A DNA stretch of 64,000 bases from Antiquaquibacter soli (GTDB taxonomy: Bacteria > Actinomycetota > Actinomycetes > Actinomycetales > Microbacteriaceae). Location: contig NZ_JAUQUB010000004.1 in assembly GCF_030580675.1 (NCBI RefSeq), positions 84,057 through 148,056 on the forward strand, read 5' to 3'. Position numbers and translations under genes: made by a program. This document shows positions 1-8,390 of this stretch, piece after piece. A model generated the notes under the pieces. That model saw only the letters and a list, made by a program, of their open reading frames with translations, searched no databases and was not told the DNA's origin. Numbering within the stretch: the stretch's first letter is position 1; each line of letters starts with the position of its first letter.

Positions 1-675
1 GTCCTGGATGCCGACCTCGCCGTGCACTCGATGGTGGGCCTCGCCGCCGACGCCGGAGCCGAGGTCATCACGGGAGAGCCCGTCGCCGGCGTCGCGAAGC
101 GCGGCCCGGAGTGGGTCGTCGACCTCGGCGACCGGCAGCTCGTCGCCGACGTCGTGGTCCTTGCGGTCGGAGCGTGGCTCCCGGAGCTCGCCGCAGACCT
201 GCCTCTCCCGCAACTCCCGGCTCTCACCGTCTCCCAGCAGAACGCGTTCTTCTTCGAGCGCCCCGCGGAGCTCGACGACTGGCCGATCTTCGTCCACAAG
301 GGCGACCTCTCGGTGTACTCGCTCCCCGCCGCTCGCGACCTGCCGGCCGCGTTCAAGATCGCCGAGCACGACGGCGGGTCGCGCACGACCGCGAGCGGCA
401 GGGACGGAGTGGTGGATGCCGCGGCTCGCGACCGCATCATCCGCTACGTCACCGAGTTCCTGCCCGCCGTCGAGCCCCAGCCCCTCGCCGCCCAGACGTG
501 CCTCTACACGTCGACGCCGAGCGAGAACTTCATCATCGACTCCGTCGACGGACTCGTGATCGCCTCGCCCTGCTCGGGTCACGGGGCGAAGTTCGCCCCG
601 CTCACGGGGTCGATCATCGCCGATGTCGCGCGCGGTGCCCGCGCTCCCGAGCCCTTCCTCCTCGCCTCGCACTAG
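1..675 (+). CDS. FAD-dependent amine oxidoreductase, sarcosine/N-methyltryptophan oxidase-like (5' truncated)
   Basis: The reading frame is open from the first base, so only the C-terminal 224 residues are present. Near codon 167 there is a C-L-Y-T motif followed by a P-S-E-N-F-I-I-D stretch and S-G-H-G-A-K-F-A-P. In monomeric sarcosine oxidase and N-methyltryptophan oxidase the Cys of the CxYT motif carries the covalent FAD, and the SGHGxKF loop lies at the active site. Such enzymes oxidise secondary amines or N-methyl amino acids with O2. The next gene starts 9 bases downstream and encodes an XRE-cupin regulator, which often accompanies amine or amino acid catabolic genes. The exact substrate cannot be told. 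The N-terminal Rossmann motif lies outside the window. Confidence 0.8.
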   Translation, partial: VLDADLAVHSMVGLAADAGAEVITGEPVAGVAKRGPEWVVDLGDRQLVADVVVLAVGAWLPELAADLPLPQLPALTVSQQNAFFFERPAELDDWPIFVHKGDLSVYSLPAARDLPAAFKIAEHDGGSRTTASGRDGVVDAAARDRIIRYVTEFLPAVEPQPLAAQTCLYTSTPSENFIIDSVDGLVIASPCSGHGAKFAPLTGSIIADVARGARAPEPFLLASH

Positions 676-678
676 GGT
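673..678 (+). promoter_or_regulatory. Putative -10 hexamer for a leaderless XRE-cupin mRNA
   Basis: TAGGGT overlaps the stop codon of the preceding gene and ends 6 bases before the GTG at 685. No Shine-Dalgarno sequence precedes that GTG. The spacing equals that seen before many other genes here. No clear -35 is visible. Confidence 0.4.
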
Positions 679-684
679 CGGAGT

Positions 685-1266
685 GTGGCGGAGGAGCGGG
701 CACTCGAGGAGATCATCGCCGAGCGCGTGAAGCAATACCGCGTGGCGGCGGGGATGTCGGCGGCGGAGCTCGCCCAGCGCACGGAGCTCTCGAAGGCGAT
801 GATCTCGCGGATCGAGGCGGCCGCGACCTCCTCGAGCCTCACGACTCTGCAGCGGCTCGCCAAGGGTCTCGGGGTTCCCGTCACCGCCCTGTTCCGCGGC
901 GCCGACACCGACCGGGAGGCGGTCTTCACGCCCGCGGGCGCCGGCGGCATCACGGTGCGCAGCGGCACGCGCCTCGGCCACGAGTACCAGCTGCTCGGCG
1001 CCTTGCGCGGGGTGGAGGGTGCCCTCGAGCCAACGCTCGTGACGCTCACGGAGCGGTCGGCCGTGTTCCCCCTGTTCCAGCATCCGGGCACCGAGTTCCT
1101 GTACATGCTCGAGGGCGAGATGGTCTACGGGCACGGCGCCTATACGTACACGCTGCGCCCCGGTGATTCGCTGCTCATCGACGGCGAGGGGCCGCACGGC
1201 CCGCAGGAGCTCGTCGAGGTGCCGATCCGCTTCCTCGCGATCGCCCAGAACCACGTCTACGGCTAG
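685..1266 (+). CDS. XRE-family transcriptional regulator with C-terminal cupin domain
   Basis: This 193-residue protein has an N-terminal helix-turn-helix (about residues 10-66, with SKAMISRIE as recognition helix region) and a C-terminal cupin (about 115-185, with H-P-G-T-E-F-L-Y-M-L-E-G and R-P-G-D-S-L motifs). The architecture is that of SutR/PuuR-type regulators, in which the cupin senses a small molecule and the HTH binds DNA. It follows the flavin amine oxidase by 9 bases, so it probably regulates that gene or its operon. The GTG at 685 is preferred because a -10-like TAGGGT lies exactly 6 bases upstream. The ligand is unknown. Confidence 0.85.
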   Translation: MAEERALEEIIAERVKQYRVAAGMSAAELAQRTELSKAMISRIEAAATSSSLTTLQRLAKGLGVPVTALFRGADTDREAVFTPAGAGGITVRSGTRLGHEYQLLGALRGVEGALEPTLVTLTERSAVFPLFQHPGTEFLYMLEGEMVYGHGAYTYTLRPGDSLLIDGEGPHGPQELVEVPIRFLAIAQNHVYG

Positions 1267-1271
1267 TTCTT

Positions 1272-1829
1272 CTAGCACTGCCCCCAGAGCCCGACCCGGT
1301 CGGCGTACGCCGCGTCTTCGGCGTCATGCAGCTCGTCGGTGTACAGCCAGTTGGGGGAGTACTGCTCGATCTCGGCGGCCCCCACTCGCACCATCTCGAC
1401 GTTCACGTTCGTGCCGTCGGGCAGGAACACGAACAGCAACGACCGACCGTACTGGTCGAGCGGCTCGACGTCCTCGAGCACCCAGACGGTCGAGCCCTCG
1501 GGGAGGAGGCCGCGCAACTCGCTCGTGGCCTGATCGCCCCAGCACTCCGCAACCTCCCCGATCTCCGGGGTGTTGATGCCGAGCAGTCGCACCTTGCGCC
1601 CATCCTCAAGAAATAGGGTGTCACCGTCGTGGACGTACCTCACGACGGCGGGTGTCGCGCCCGCGGGGATGCCCGAGGCGCCGGCATCCGGCGCACGCGT
1701 CGACTCGCCCGCCTCGACCGACCCGGCGGACCCGGTGGCCTGCGGCACGGGGTTCCAGCCGGTGAGCACGGCCCAGCCGAGCAGCGCGATGCATCCGATC
1801 AGGAGCAGGACGGTCAGCACTCGGCGCAC
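1272..1829 (-). CDS. Membrane-anchored or secreted thermonuclease-like (SNase) protein
   Basis: The protein has 185 residues starting at a GTG. Residues 4-24 form a hydrophobic segment (signal peptide or anchor), followed by a low-complexity Ser/Ala/Gly/Pro linker to about 60 and then a staphylococcal-nuclease OB fold. The catalytic signature is present: HDGDT, then R and E in V-R-L-L-G-I-N-T-P-E, and the second Arg in D-Q-Y-G-R-S-L. These correspond to Arg35, Glu43 and Arg87 of the S. aureus enzyme, so it should be an active calcium-dependent extracellular nuclease. It is convergent with the XRE-cupin gene (5-base gap) and divergent from mazG. The GTG start is supported by a -10-like CAGACT six bases upstream. 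Confidence 0.85.
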   Translation of the reverse strand: MRRVLTVLLLIGCIALLGWAVLTGWNPVPQATGSAGSVEAGESTRAPDAGASGIPAGATPAVVRYVHDGDTLFLEDGRKVRLLGINTPEIGEVAECWGDQATSELRGLLPEGSTVWVLEDVEPLDQYGRSLLFVFLPDGTNVNVEMVRVGAAEIEQYSPNWLYTDELHDAEDAAYADRVGLWGQC

Positions 1830-1832
1830 GAT

Positions 1833-1874
1833 CCCAGTCTGACGGATGCCCGTGCCGGAGGCTGCCAGACTGGG
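1833..1874. promoter_or_regulatory. Symmetric divergent promoter between SNase gene and mazG
   Basis: A perfect 9-bp inverted repeat is formed by CCCAGTCTG (1833-1841) and CAGACTGGG (1866-1874), 24 bases apart. Each half contains CAGACT in the orientation of the neighbouring gene, and each CAGACT ends exactly 6 bases before the start codon of that gene (GTG 1829 on the minus strand, ATG 1878 on the plus strand). It could be two leaderless promoters, a regulator operator, or both. Confidence 0.4.
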
Positions 1875-1877
1875 CGC

Positions 1878-2525
1878 ATGGAGTCGACGCATCCGAAGCT
1901 CGAGGAACTCATCGCCGTGCTCGAGAGGCTGCGCGCTCCCGGAGGCTGCGCGTGGGATCGCGAGCAGACCCACGAGTCGCTCGTGCAGTACCTCATCGAG
2001 GAGACGTACGAGCTCGTCGATGCGATCGAGTCGGGCGACTGCGACGAGATGGTCGAGGAGCTCGGCGACGTGCTGTACCAGGTCATCTTCCACTCCGACA
2101 TCGCGGCGGAGGAGGGGCGCTTCACGCTCGAGGACGTCGCCGCGCACATGACGGCGAAGATGATCGGCCGCCACCCGCACGTCTTCGGCGACGCCGTCGC
2201 CGACACCCCGGACGCGGTGATGGAGAACTGGGACGTGCTCAAGCGCGCCGAGAAGCCCGGCCGCACGAGCGTTCTCGACGGAGTCCCGCAGGGGATGCCC
2301 GCGCTCGCCCTCGCCGACAAGCTCCTCGGCCGGGCGCACAAGGTGGGGCTGCTGGATGCCACGCAGCCCGGCGCCGTGAATGTGCAGACGGAGGACGAGC
2401 TCGGCCCGCTCCTGCTCGCGATCGTGGCATCCGCGAAGGCCAACGGGCTCGACTCGGAGCGCGCCTTGCGATCGGCGCTGCGCGAGCTCCAGTCGGAGAT
2501 CCGGGCGGCCGAGACCGCCGGGTAG
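1878..2525 (+). CDS. mazG: Nucleoside triphosphate pyrophosphohydrolase MazG
   Basis: The 215-residue protein matches MazG. Visible hallmarks are G-G-C-A-W-D-R-E-Q-T-H near the N-terminus, the metal-binding E-E-x-Y-E and E-E-L-G-D-V-L-Y-Q-V motifs (EExxE and ExxD), and K-M-I-G-R-H-P-H-V-F-G. MazG hydrolyses non-canonical or excess NTPs to NMP and pyrophosphate in the cytoplasm. It is shorter than E. coli MazG (about 263 aa), because the C-terminal half is reduced, as in many actinobacteria. The gene ends just before a strong hairpin terminator. In related actinobacteria mazG neighbours eno and ftsB, as it nearly does here, with tetR and hisS interposed. Confidence 0.92.
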   Translation: MESTHPKLEELIAVLERLRAPGGCAWDREQTHESLVQYLIEETYELVDAIESGDCDEMVEELGDVLYQVIFHSDIAAEEGRFTLEDVAAHMTAKMIGRHPHVFGDAVADTPDAVMENWDVLKRAEKPGRTSVLDGVPQGMPALALADKLLGRAHKVGLLDATQPGAVNVQTEDELGPLLLAIVASAKANGLDSERALRSALRELQSEIRAAETAG

Positions 2526-2527
2526 AG

Positions 2528-2562
2528 CGGTGCCCTCTCCAACCCGAATGGAGAGGGCACCG
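2528..2562 (+). terminator. Hairpin terminator after mazG
   Basis: A perfect 14-bp stem (2528-2541 with 2549-2562) closes a 7-base loop three bases after the mazG stop codon. There is no T tract, which is common for actinobacterial hairpin terminators. Confidence 0.7.
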
Positions 2563-2660
2563 GGGCACCCGCGGCCGAAGCACGCGGCTTGCCCCTCGGA
2601 CCGGTGGATTTACCCGAGCCACCGGCCCTGTCGGAGGCGAAGTCCCCCCGAACTTCTCAG
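2562..2660 (+). ncRNA. Candidate structured small RNA, resembling the actinobacterial 6C RNA
   Basis: Three consecutive hairpins can be drawn. The first is GGGGCA/TGCCCC (2562-2567, 2590-2595) enclosing CCGCG/CGCGG. The second is CCGGTGG/CCACCGG (2601-2607, 2619-2625) with loop ATTTACCCGAG. The third is GAAGT/ACTTC (2639-2643, 2652-2656) whose loop carries exactly six unpaired Cs (2644-2649). Two hairpins with C-rich loops on the plus strand recall the 6C RNA of actinobacteria (B11 in mycobacteria), a trans-acting regulator. The assignment is from memory of the motif only. Ends and promoter are not defined. Confidence 0.4.
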
Positions 2661-2734
2661 GGCGCGCCGGACCGTCGTCGACGGAACGCCGGGACCAGAG
2701 TACAACGATGGCAGCGATACCGCAAAACAGTCGT

Positions 2735-2740
2735 TATGGT
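2735..2740 (+). promoter_or_regulatory. Putative -10 hexamer for leaderless tetR
   Basis: TATGGT ends 6 bases before the ATG at 2747, and no ribosome binding site is present. Upstream AACGA (2704-2708) and TCGTT (2731-2735) could form a weak autoregulatory dyad. Confidence 0.4.
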
Positions 2741-2746
2741 TATGGC

Positions 2747-3343
2747 ATGGCCAGGACCCCTGACCCGGCACGGAAGCCCGCACTGCTCGAGCAGACGCTC
2801 GACTACCTCCTCGACAAGCCGCTGTCGGAGCTGTCGTTCCGCACCCTCGCGAAGGCGCTCGGCGTCTCCACGTACGTGCTCGTTTACCACTTCGGCTCCC
2901 GCGCCGAACTCGTCCGCGACATCGTCGAGGCGATCTCCGCGCGCACGACCGTGATCCAGGCCCGCCTCACCCCGGAGTCGAGCCTCGACGACTACATCGA
3001 GGGGCTCGTGCTCTCGTGGGAGTGGGCGGTGCAGCCCCGCAACCGGCAGCTGCAGCGACTCGAGTTCGAGGCCGGGATGCTCGAGGCCGTGCACCCCGAC
3101 GGGCTCTCGACCACGCGCGCGCTGTACGAGCGGTGGATGTCGATCGGTCGCCGAGCGCTCGAGGAGCTCGGACTCGCGCCGGAGGATGCGGACGCGGAGA
3201 CGCGCCTGATCGTCAACACCTTCCACGGCATCCAGTACGACCTCGTGCTCAACGGGGACGCCGAGTCGGCAACGGCGTCGCTCCATCGGGCGGCCGAGCA
3301 GCATCGTGAGCGCGTCGCGGCGCTCCTGAGCGAGCGAGCGTGA
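2747..3343 (+). CDS. TetR/AcrR-family transcriptional regulator
   Basis: The protein has 198 residues. Residues 10-60 form a TetR helix-turn-helix (L-S-F-R-T-L-A-K-A-L-G-V-S-T-Y-V-L-V-Y-H-F, with F-G-S-R-A-E-L). The remainder is a helical ligand-binding region without a recognisable specificity. It stands alone between the mazG terminator and hisS, 29 bases before hisS, so an obvious efflux or catabolic target is missing and autoregulation or a distant target is likely. The ATG at 2747 is preferred over the out-of-frame ATG at 2742 and sits 6 bases after a TATGGT -10 candidate. Confidence 0.85.
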   Translation: MARTPDPARKPALLEQTLDYLLDKPLSELSFRTLAKALGVSTYVLVYHFGSRAELVRDIVEAISARTTVIQARLTPESSLDDYIEGLVLSWEWAVQPRNRQLQRLEFEAGMLEAVHPDGLSTTRALYERWMSIGRRALEELGLAPEDADAETRLIVNTFHGIQYDLVLNGDAESATASLHRAAEQHRERVAALLSERA

Positions 3344-3360
3344 GCGCCCCGGCGACCTGA

Positions 3361-3366
3361 GACAAT
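3361..3366 (+). promoter_or_regulatory. Putative -10 hexamer for leaderless hisS
   Basis: GACAAT ends 6 bases before the hisS ATG. The intervening CGAGGC has only a poor Shine-Dalgarno match. Confidence 0.35.
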
Positions 3367-3372
3367 CGAGGC

Positions 3373-4650
3373 ATGGCCTCTGTCGTGAACCCTCCGCGCG
3401 GCATGCGCGACTTCCTCCCTGCGGACAAGGCCCGTCGGGAGCGCGTGCTGTCGGTGATCCGCTCGAGCTACCGCGCCCACGGCTTCGACGAGATCGAGAC
3501 GCCCGTCGTCGAGGACTCGTCGCGGCTGCACTCCGGCCTCGGCGGCGACAACGAGAAGCTCGCGTTCGCGGTCATGAAGCGCGGGCTCACCGTGGACGAC
3601 CTGCGCGCGGCGGGAGAGCCGCTCGACCTCGCCGACCTGGGTCTGCGATTCGACCTCACCGTTCCGCTCGCCCGCTTCTACGCGTCGCACCGCGCCGAGC
3701 TGCCGACGGTGTTCCGCGCCATCCAGATCGCTCCGGTGTGGCGAGCCGAGCGACCGCAGAAGGGCCGCTACCGCCAGTTCGTGCAGTGCGACATCGACAT
3801 CATCGGCGAAGCGGGGCCGTCGGCGGAGGTCGAGCTCATCACGGCGACCGCCGCGACGCTCGCCGCCCTCGGCATCTCGGGGGCGAGCATCCGGGTCAAC
3901 GACCGTCGGCTGCTGGCGAGCGCGCTGACCGTCCTCGGCTTCCCCGCGGCAGAGCACGACTCGGCCCTCATCACGATCGACAAGCTCGACAAGCTCGGTC
4001 AGGATGGCGTGCTCGCCGAGCTGCGCGAGCGCGGGTTCGACTCCGCCGCCGCCGATGCGCTCGAGTCGTTCTTCCGCAGGCCGACGACGATGGAGTACCT
4101 CCCGTTCGGCGAGGCGGCGATCCGCAAGGCCCTTCCGGAGGGAGCAGACCCGGTCGCGGTCGCCGAACTCGCCGCGATCGGCGAGGCCGTCAACGAGGTC
4201 GCGGGCGGGCAGGTCGTCGTGTTCGACCCGTGGCTCGTGCGCGGCATGGGGTACTACACGGGCACGATCTTCGAGGTCGCCCACCCGGAGCTCGGCTACT
4301 CGATCGGGGGAGGGGGCCGCTACGACGGCATGATCGGCCGCTTCCTCGGCACGGATGTCCCGGCCGCAGGCTTCTCGCTCGGCTTCGAGCGACTGGTCGA
4401 CCTCGTCGACCTGCCGGACGCCGACGGCGCGGATGCTGTGGCCCTGCTGCACGACGGGACGGTGCCGCTCGCCTCGCTCGCCCGGCTCCAGGGCGACCTC
4501 GTCGCCCGCGGCCTGCGGGTGCGGGTGGAGCGCAAGCCCCGCAACCTCGGCCCGCTGTTCGCCCACCTCGCGGCCTCCGGCTTCTCGCGCGTGGCCACCG
4601 TCACGCCCGAGTCGACGGCCGACTCGCTCGAATTCAAGCCGCTGCGCTAG
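3373..4650 (+). CDS. hisS: Histidine--tRNA ligase
   Basis: The 425-residue protein is a class II aminoacyl-tRNA synthetase that charges tRNA-His in the cytoplasm. It opens with N-P-P-R-G-M-R-D-F-L-P (motif 1 region), has R-A-E-R-P-Q-K-G-R-Y-R-Q-F near residue 124 (motif 2), the histidine A region around V-R-G-M-G-Y-Y-T-G, and G-G-G-G-R-Y-D-G-M near 312 (motif 3 region). The C-terminal anticodon domain is present and length is normal. It is followed 51 bases later by eno, which has its own strong ribosome binding site. Confidence 0.95.
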   Translation: MASVVNPPRGMRDFLPADKARRERVLSVIRSSYRAHGFDEIETPVVEDSSRLHSGLGGDNEKLAFAVMKRGLTVDDLRAAGEPLDLADLGLRFDLTVPLARFYASHRAELPTVFRAIQIAPVWRAERPQKGRYRQFVQCDIDIIGEAGPSAEVELITATAATLAALGISGASIRVNDRRLLASALTVLGFPAAEHDSALITIDKLDKLGQDGVLAELRERGFDSAAADALESFFRRPTTMEYLPFGEAAIRKALPEGADPVAVAELAAIGEAVNEVAGGQVVVFDPWLVRGMGYYTGTIFEVAHPELGYSIGGGGRYDGMIGRFLGTDVPAAGFSLGFERLVDLVDLPDADGADAVALLHDGTVPLASLARLQGDLVARGLRVRVERKPRNLGPLFAHLAASGFSRVATVTPESTADSLEFKPLR

Positions 4651-4656
4651 CAGTAG

Positions 4657-5982
<1,326 letters not shown>

Positions 5983-5993
5983 TCGCGCCCGCC

Positions 5994-6025
5994 CGATGGC
6001 CCTCGCCCCGTGGCGGGGGCCATCG
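5994..6025 (+). terminator. Hairpin terminator after eno
   Basis: A 14-bp stem with one T-G pair (5994-6007 with 6012-6025) and a CCGT loop begins 12 bases after the eno stop. It lacks a T tract. Confidence 0.65.
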
Positions 6026-6086
6026 GCGTGCCCGGGCCAGTGACGGGACAGGCCGCGTCGCGAGGCATCCTCGCAGCCTCACCGCC

Positions 6087-6092
6087 TACCCT
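6087..6092 (+). promoter_or_regulatory. Putative -10 hexamer for leaderless ftsB
   Basis: TACCCT ends 6 bases before the GTG at 6099. The intervening GGGAGG could also serve as a ribosome binding site but would abut the start codon. Confidence 0.35.
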
Positions 6093-6098
6093 GGGAGG

Positions 6099-6605
6099 GT
6101 GGCGCGACAGACTCGGCAGAAGGACGGCACCCGGCGGGTGCCGGTCACGCTGCCTCGCGAGGAGACGGCGCCCGAGGGATGGCTCCGCAACCTCCGCTTC
6201 TCGGGCTTCACGCTCCTCATGCTCGCGCTCGTCATCCTCGCCGTCATCGTGCTCGCGCCGAACCTGCGCATCCTGCTCGAGCAGCGCGCGCAGATCGCCC
6301 AGCTGGAGCAGACCGTCGCCGAGGCCGAGTCGTCGGTGGGCGAGCTCACCGAGGAGGTCGACCGGTGGAAGGACCCCGCGTACATCGAGGCACAGGCCCG
6401 CGAGCGGCTCAACTACGTGCTGCCCGGCGACATCAGCTACCTCGTCGTGGGCGACACGGGAGCCCAGCAGGGCACCGAGAACGGCCTGCCCATCAGCGAC
6501 CAGATCCAGACCACGAAGACGGACTGGCTCGCGACGCTGCTCTCATCGATCTACACCGCCGGGCTGACGACAGCTCCGGCCCAGGACCTGGAGACCGTGC
6601 CATGA
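6099..6605 (+). CDS. ftsB: Septum formation initiator, FtsB/DivIC family
   Basis: The 168-residue protein has a basic, cytoplasmic N-terminus (about 1-35), one membrane helix (about 36-57) and an extracytoplasmic coiled coil (about 60-90, L-E-Q-R-A-Q-I-A-Q-L-E-Q-T), then the family motif W-K-D-P-A-Y-I-E-A-Q-A-R-E-R-L-N-Y-V-L-P-G-D. This is the FtsB/DivIC layout, which forms a complex with FtsL and FtsQ in divisome activation. The C-terminal tail after residue 110 is longer than in E. coli FtsB, as in other actinobacteria. It overlaps the next gene by 4 bases (ATGA), so translation is probably coupled. Confidence 0.88.
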   Translation: MARQTRQKDGTRRVPVTLPREETAPEGWLRNLRFSGFTLLMLALVILAVIVLAPNLRILLEQRAQIAQLEQTVAEAESSVGELTEEVDRWKDPAYIEAQARERLNYVLPGDISYLVVGDTGAQQGTENGLPISDQIQTTKTDWLATLLSSIYTAGLTTAPAQDLETVP

Positions 6606-7117
6606 CCCGGCCCCCGTTCGACCCGCCCTCCGAGGACGACATCGCCGAGGTGTCGCGCCAGCTGGGGCGACCGGCCCGCGACGTCGTCGGCATCGCAGCC
6701 CGCTGCGCGTGCGGACGGCCGACCGTCGTCTCGACGAAGCCGCGCTTGACCGACGGCACCCCCTTCCCGACGTTCTACTACCTCACCCACCCCGCCGCGA
6801 CGGCGGCCGTCTCGACGCTCGAGGCGGAGGGCAGGATGCCCGAGCTCGCCGCGCTCCTCGAGGGTGCCACCGCGGAGCTCTACCGGTCCGCGCACGAGCA
6901 GTACCTGGCCGATCGCGGGCAGTTCGGCGACGTGCCCGAGATCGACGGGATCTCCGCGGGCGGGATGCCCGACCGCGTGAAGTGCCTGCACGCCCTCGTC
7001 GGCCACGCCCTCGCCGCCGGACCCGGAGTCAACCCGATCGGGGACGTGGCGCTCGCCGAGTGCGGGTGGAGCCCCGAGGTCTGCCAGTGCGCCGTCACTG
7101 TGGAGGTGGCGGGATGA
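6602..7117 (+). CDS. DUF501 domain protein
   Basis: The 171-residue protein matches the conserved actinobacterial DUF501 family, which lies between ftsB and ppx/gppA or protease genes. Features are the R-C-A-C-G-R-P cysteine-containing motif near residue 37, F-P-T-F-Y-Y-L-T-H-P, then G-M-P-D-R-V-K-C-L-H-A-L-V-G-H, and a C-terminal E-V-C-Q-C. The clustered Cys and His residues suggest metal binding, which is inference. The function is unknown, though its fixed place with ftsB suggests a link to envelope or division biology. It overlaps ftsB and the following protease gene by 4 bases each. Confidence 0.85.
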   Translation: MTRPPFDPPSEDDIAEVSRQLGRPARDVVGIAARCACGRPTVVSTKPRLTDGTPFPTFYYLTHPAATAAVSTLEAEGRMPELAALLEGATAELYRSAHEQYLADRGQFGDVPEIDGISAGGMPDRVKCLHALVGHALAAGPGVNPIGDVALAECGWSPEVCQCAVTVEVAG

Positions 7118-8352
7118 CGCGCCGCGTCGCTGCGGCCGTGGTGCTCGGGCTCGTGGCATCCGTCGCCCTCGGTGCCGCCCCGGCATCCGCCGACGCCGTC
7201 CGCGACGGCGAGTACTGGCTCGACGAGTACGGCATCCGCGCGGCGTGGGCGACGACCCAGGGCGCGGGAATCACGATCGCCGTCATCGACACGGGCGTCG
7301 ACGGCTCAGTGCCGGAGCTGCGCGGCGCCGTTACCGGCGGAGCCGACTTCTCGGGCCTCGGGTCCTCCAACGGCCAGACGCCGGTGGGGTCGACCGGCTC
7401 CGACCACGGCACGATGGTCGCCTCGCTCGCGGCGGGCCGGGGCACCGGGGGAGACAACGGCGTCATCGGCTCGGCGCCGGCAGCGAACATCCTGTCCGTC
7501 TCGATCGGCTTCGGCGAGGGCACGATGAGCTCGGACGACCAGATCGCCGCCGCGGTCAAGTGGTCGGTGGACAACGGCGCCGACATCATCAACATGTCGC
7601 TCACCCGCAACACGATCGACTGGCCTGAGAGCTGGGACGATGCGTTCCTGTACGCGGCGGAGCACGACGTCGTGGTCGTCGCGGCGGCGGGCAACCGCGG
7701 CAGCGGCACGACGCAGGTCGGCGCCCCCGCGACGATGCCGGGCGTGCTCACGGTCGCCGGGGTGGATGCTGCGGGGGAGGCGAGCTTCGACGCGTCATCC
7801 CAGGGCATCACCATCGCCGTCGCCGCGCCGAGCGAGAACCTCGTCGGCGTCGTGCCCGGCGGAGGGCACGTCCGCTGGAACGGCACGAGCGGCGCGGCGC
7901 CGATCGTCTCGGGCATCGTCGCGCTCGTGATGGCCGCGCACCCGGGCCTCGACGCCGCGAACGTCATCAACCGAGTTGTCTCCACGGCGCGCGATGCGGG
8001 CGCGGCAGGAGCCGACCCCATCTACGGCTTCGGACTCGTGGATGCCGCGGCGGCCGTCACCGCGTCGGTGCCGACGGTCGGCGCCAACCCCATGGGGGAG
8101 CTGTCCGAGTGGATCACGCTCTACCGCCGGGCGGACTCGACCCCCGCACCGCTGCCGAGCGGAGTGCCGTACACGGTGCCGGAGCCCATCGCCCTCGCAC
8201 CGTCGAGCCCGCTCGGCACGCTCCTGCCGACGGTGAACGAGTTGCGGGTGGCGGGCATCCCCCTCCTGGTCTTCGCCGTGTTCCTCGCGATCGCCGGCGC
8301 GGCCGTCGCGCTTGGTATCAGACGGACAAAGAGGGCCCGAAAGTCGGAGTAG
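7114..8352 (+). CDS. Secreted, membrane-anchored subtilisin-like serine protease (S8, mycosin-like)
   Basis: The 412-residue preprotein has a signal peptide (about 1-27, ending near A-S-A-D-A), a subtilisin domain with Asp59 (A-V-I-D-T-G-V-D), His98 (S-D-H-G-T) and Ser259 (N-G-T-S-G-A-A-P), a Pro-rich linker, and a C-terminal membrane helix (about 380-402) followed by basic residues R-R-T-K-R-A-R-K. That layout is that of mycosins, but no ESX/type VII genes are nearby. It is translationally coupled to DUF501 (4-base overlap). The substrate is unknown; a role outside the membrane near the division or cell-wall machinery is a guess. Confidence 0.85.
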   Translation: MTRRVAAAVVLGLVASVALGAAPASADAVRDGEYWLDEYGIRAAWATTQGAGITIAVIDTGVDGSVPELRGAVTGGADFSGLGSSNGQTPVGSTGSDHGTMVASLAAGRGTGGDNGVIGSAPAANILSVSIGFGEGTMSSDDQIAAAVKWSVDNGADIINMSLTRNTIDWPESWDDAFLYAAEHDVVVVAAAGNRGSGTTQVGAPATMPGVLTVAGVDAAGEASFDASSQGITIAVAAPSENLVGVVPGGGHVRWNGTSGAAPIVSGIVALVMAAHPGLDAANVINRVVSTARDAGAAGADPIYGFGLVDAAAAVTASVPTVGANPMGELSEWITLYRRADSTPAPLPSGVPYTVPEPIALAPSSPLGTLLPTVNELRVAGIPLLVFAVFLAIAGAAVALGIRRTKRARKSE

Positions 8353-8390
8353 AGTTTTAGCGACCTTCCACCAGAGAGAGCATCCCACCC

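Noticed and set aside
1272..2339. Extended 355-codon frame for the SNase gene reaching into mazG on the opposite strand
   Set aside because: The signal segment and catalytic domain are complete from the GTG at 1829, and the extension is antisense to mazG.
6000..6098. Small genes in the eno-ftsB gap
   Set aside because: The gap is explained by the eno terminator hairpin and the ftsB promoter; no frame has convincing start signals or composition.
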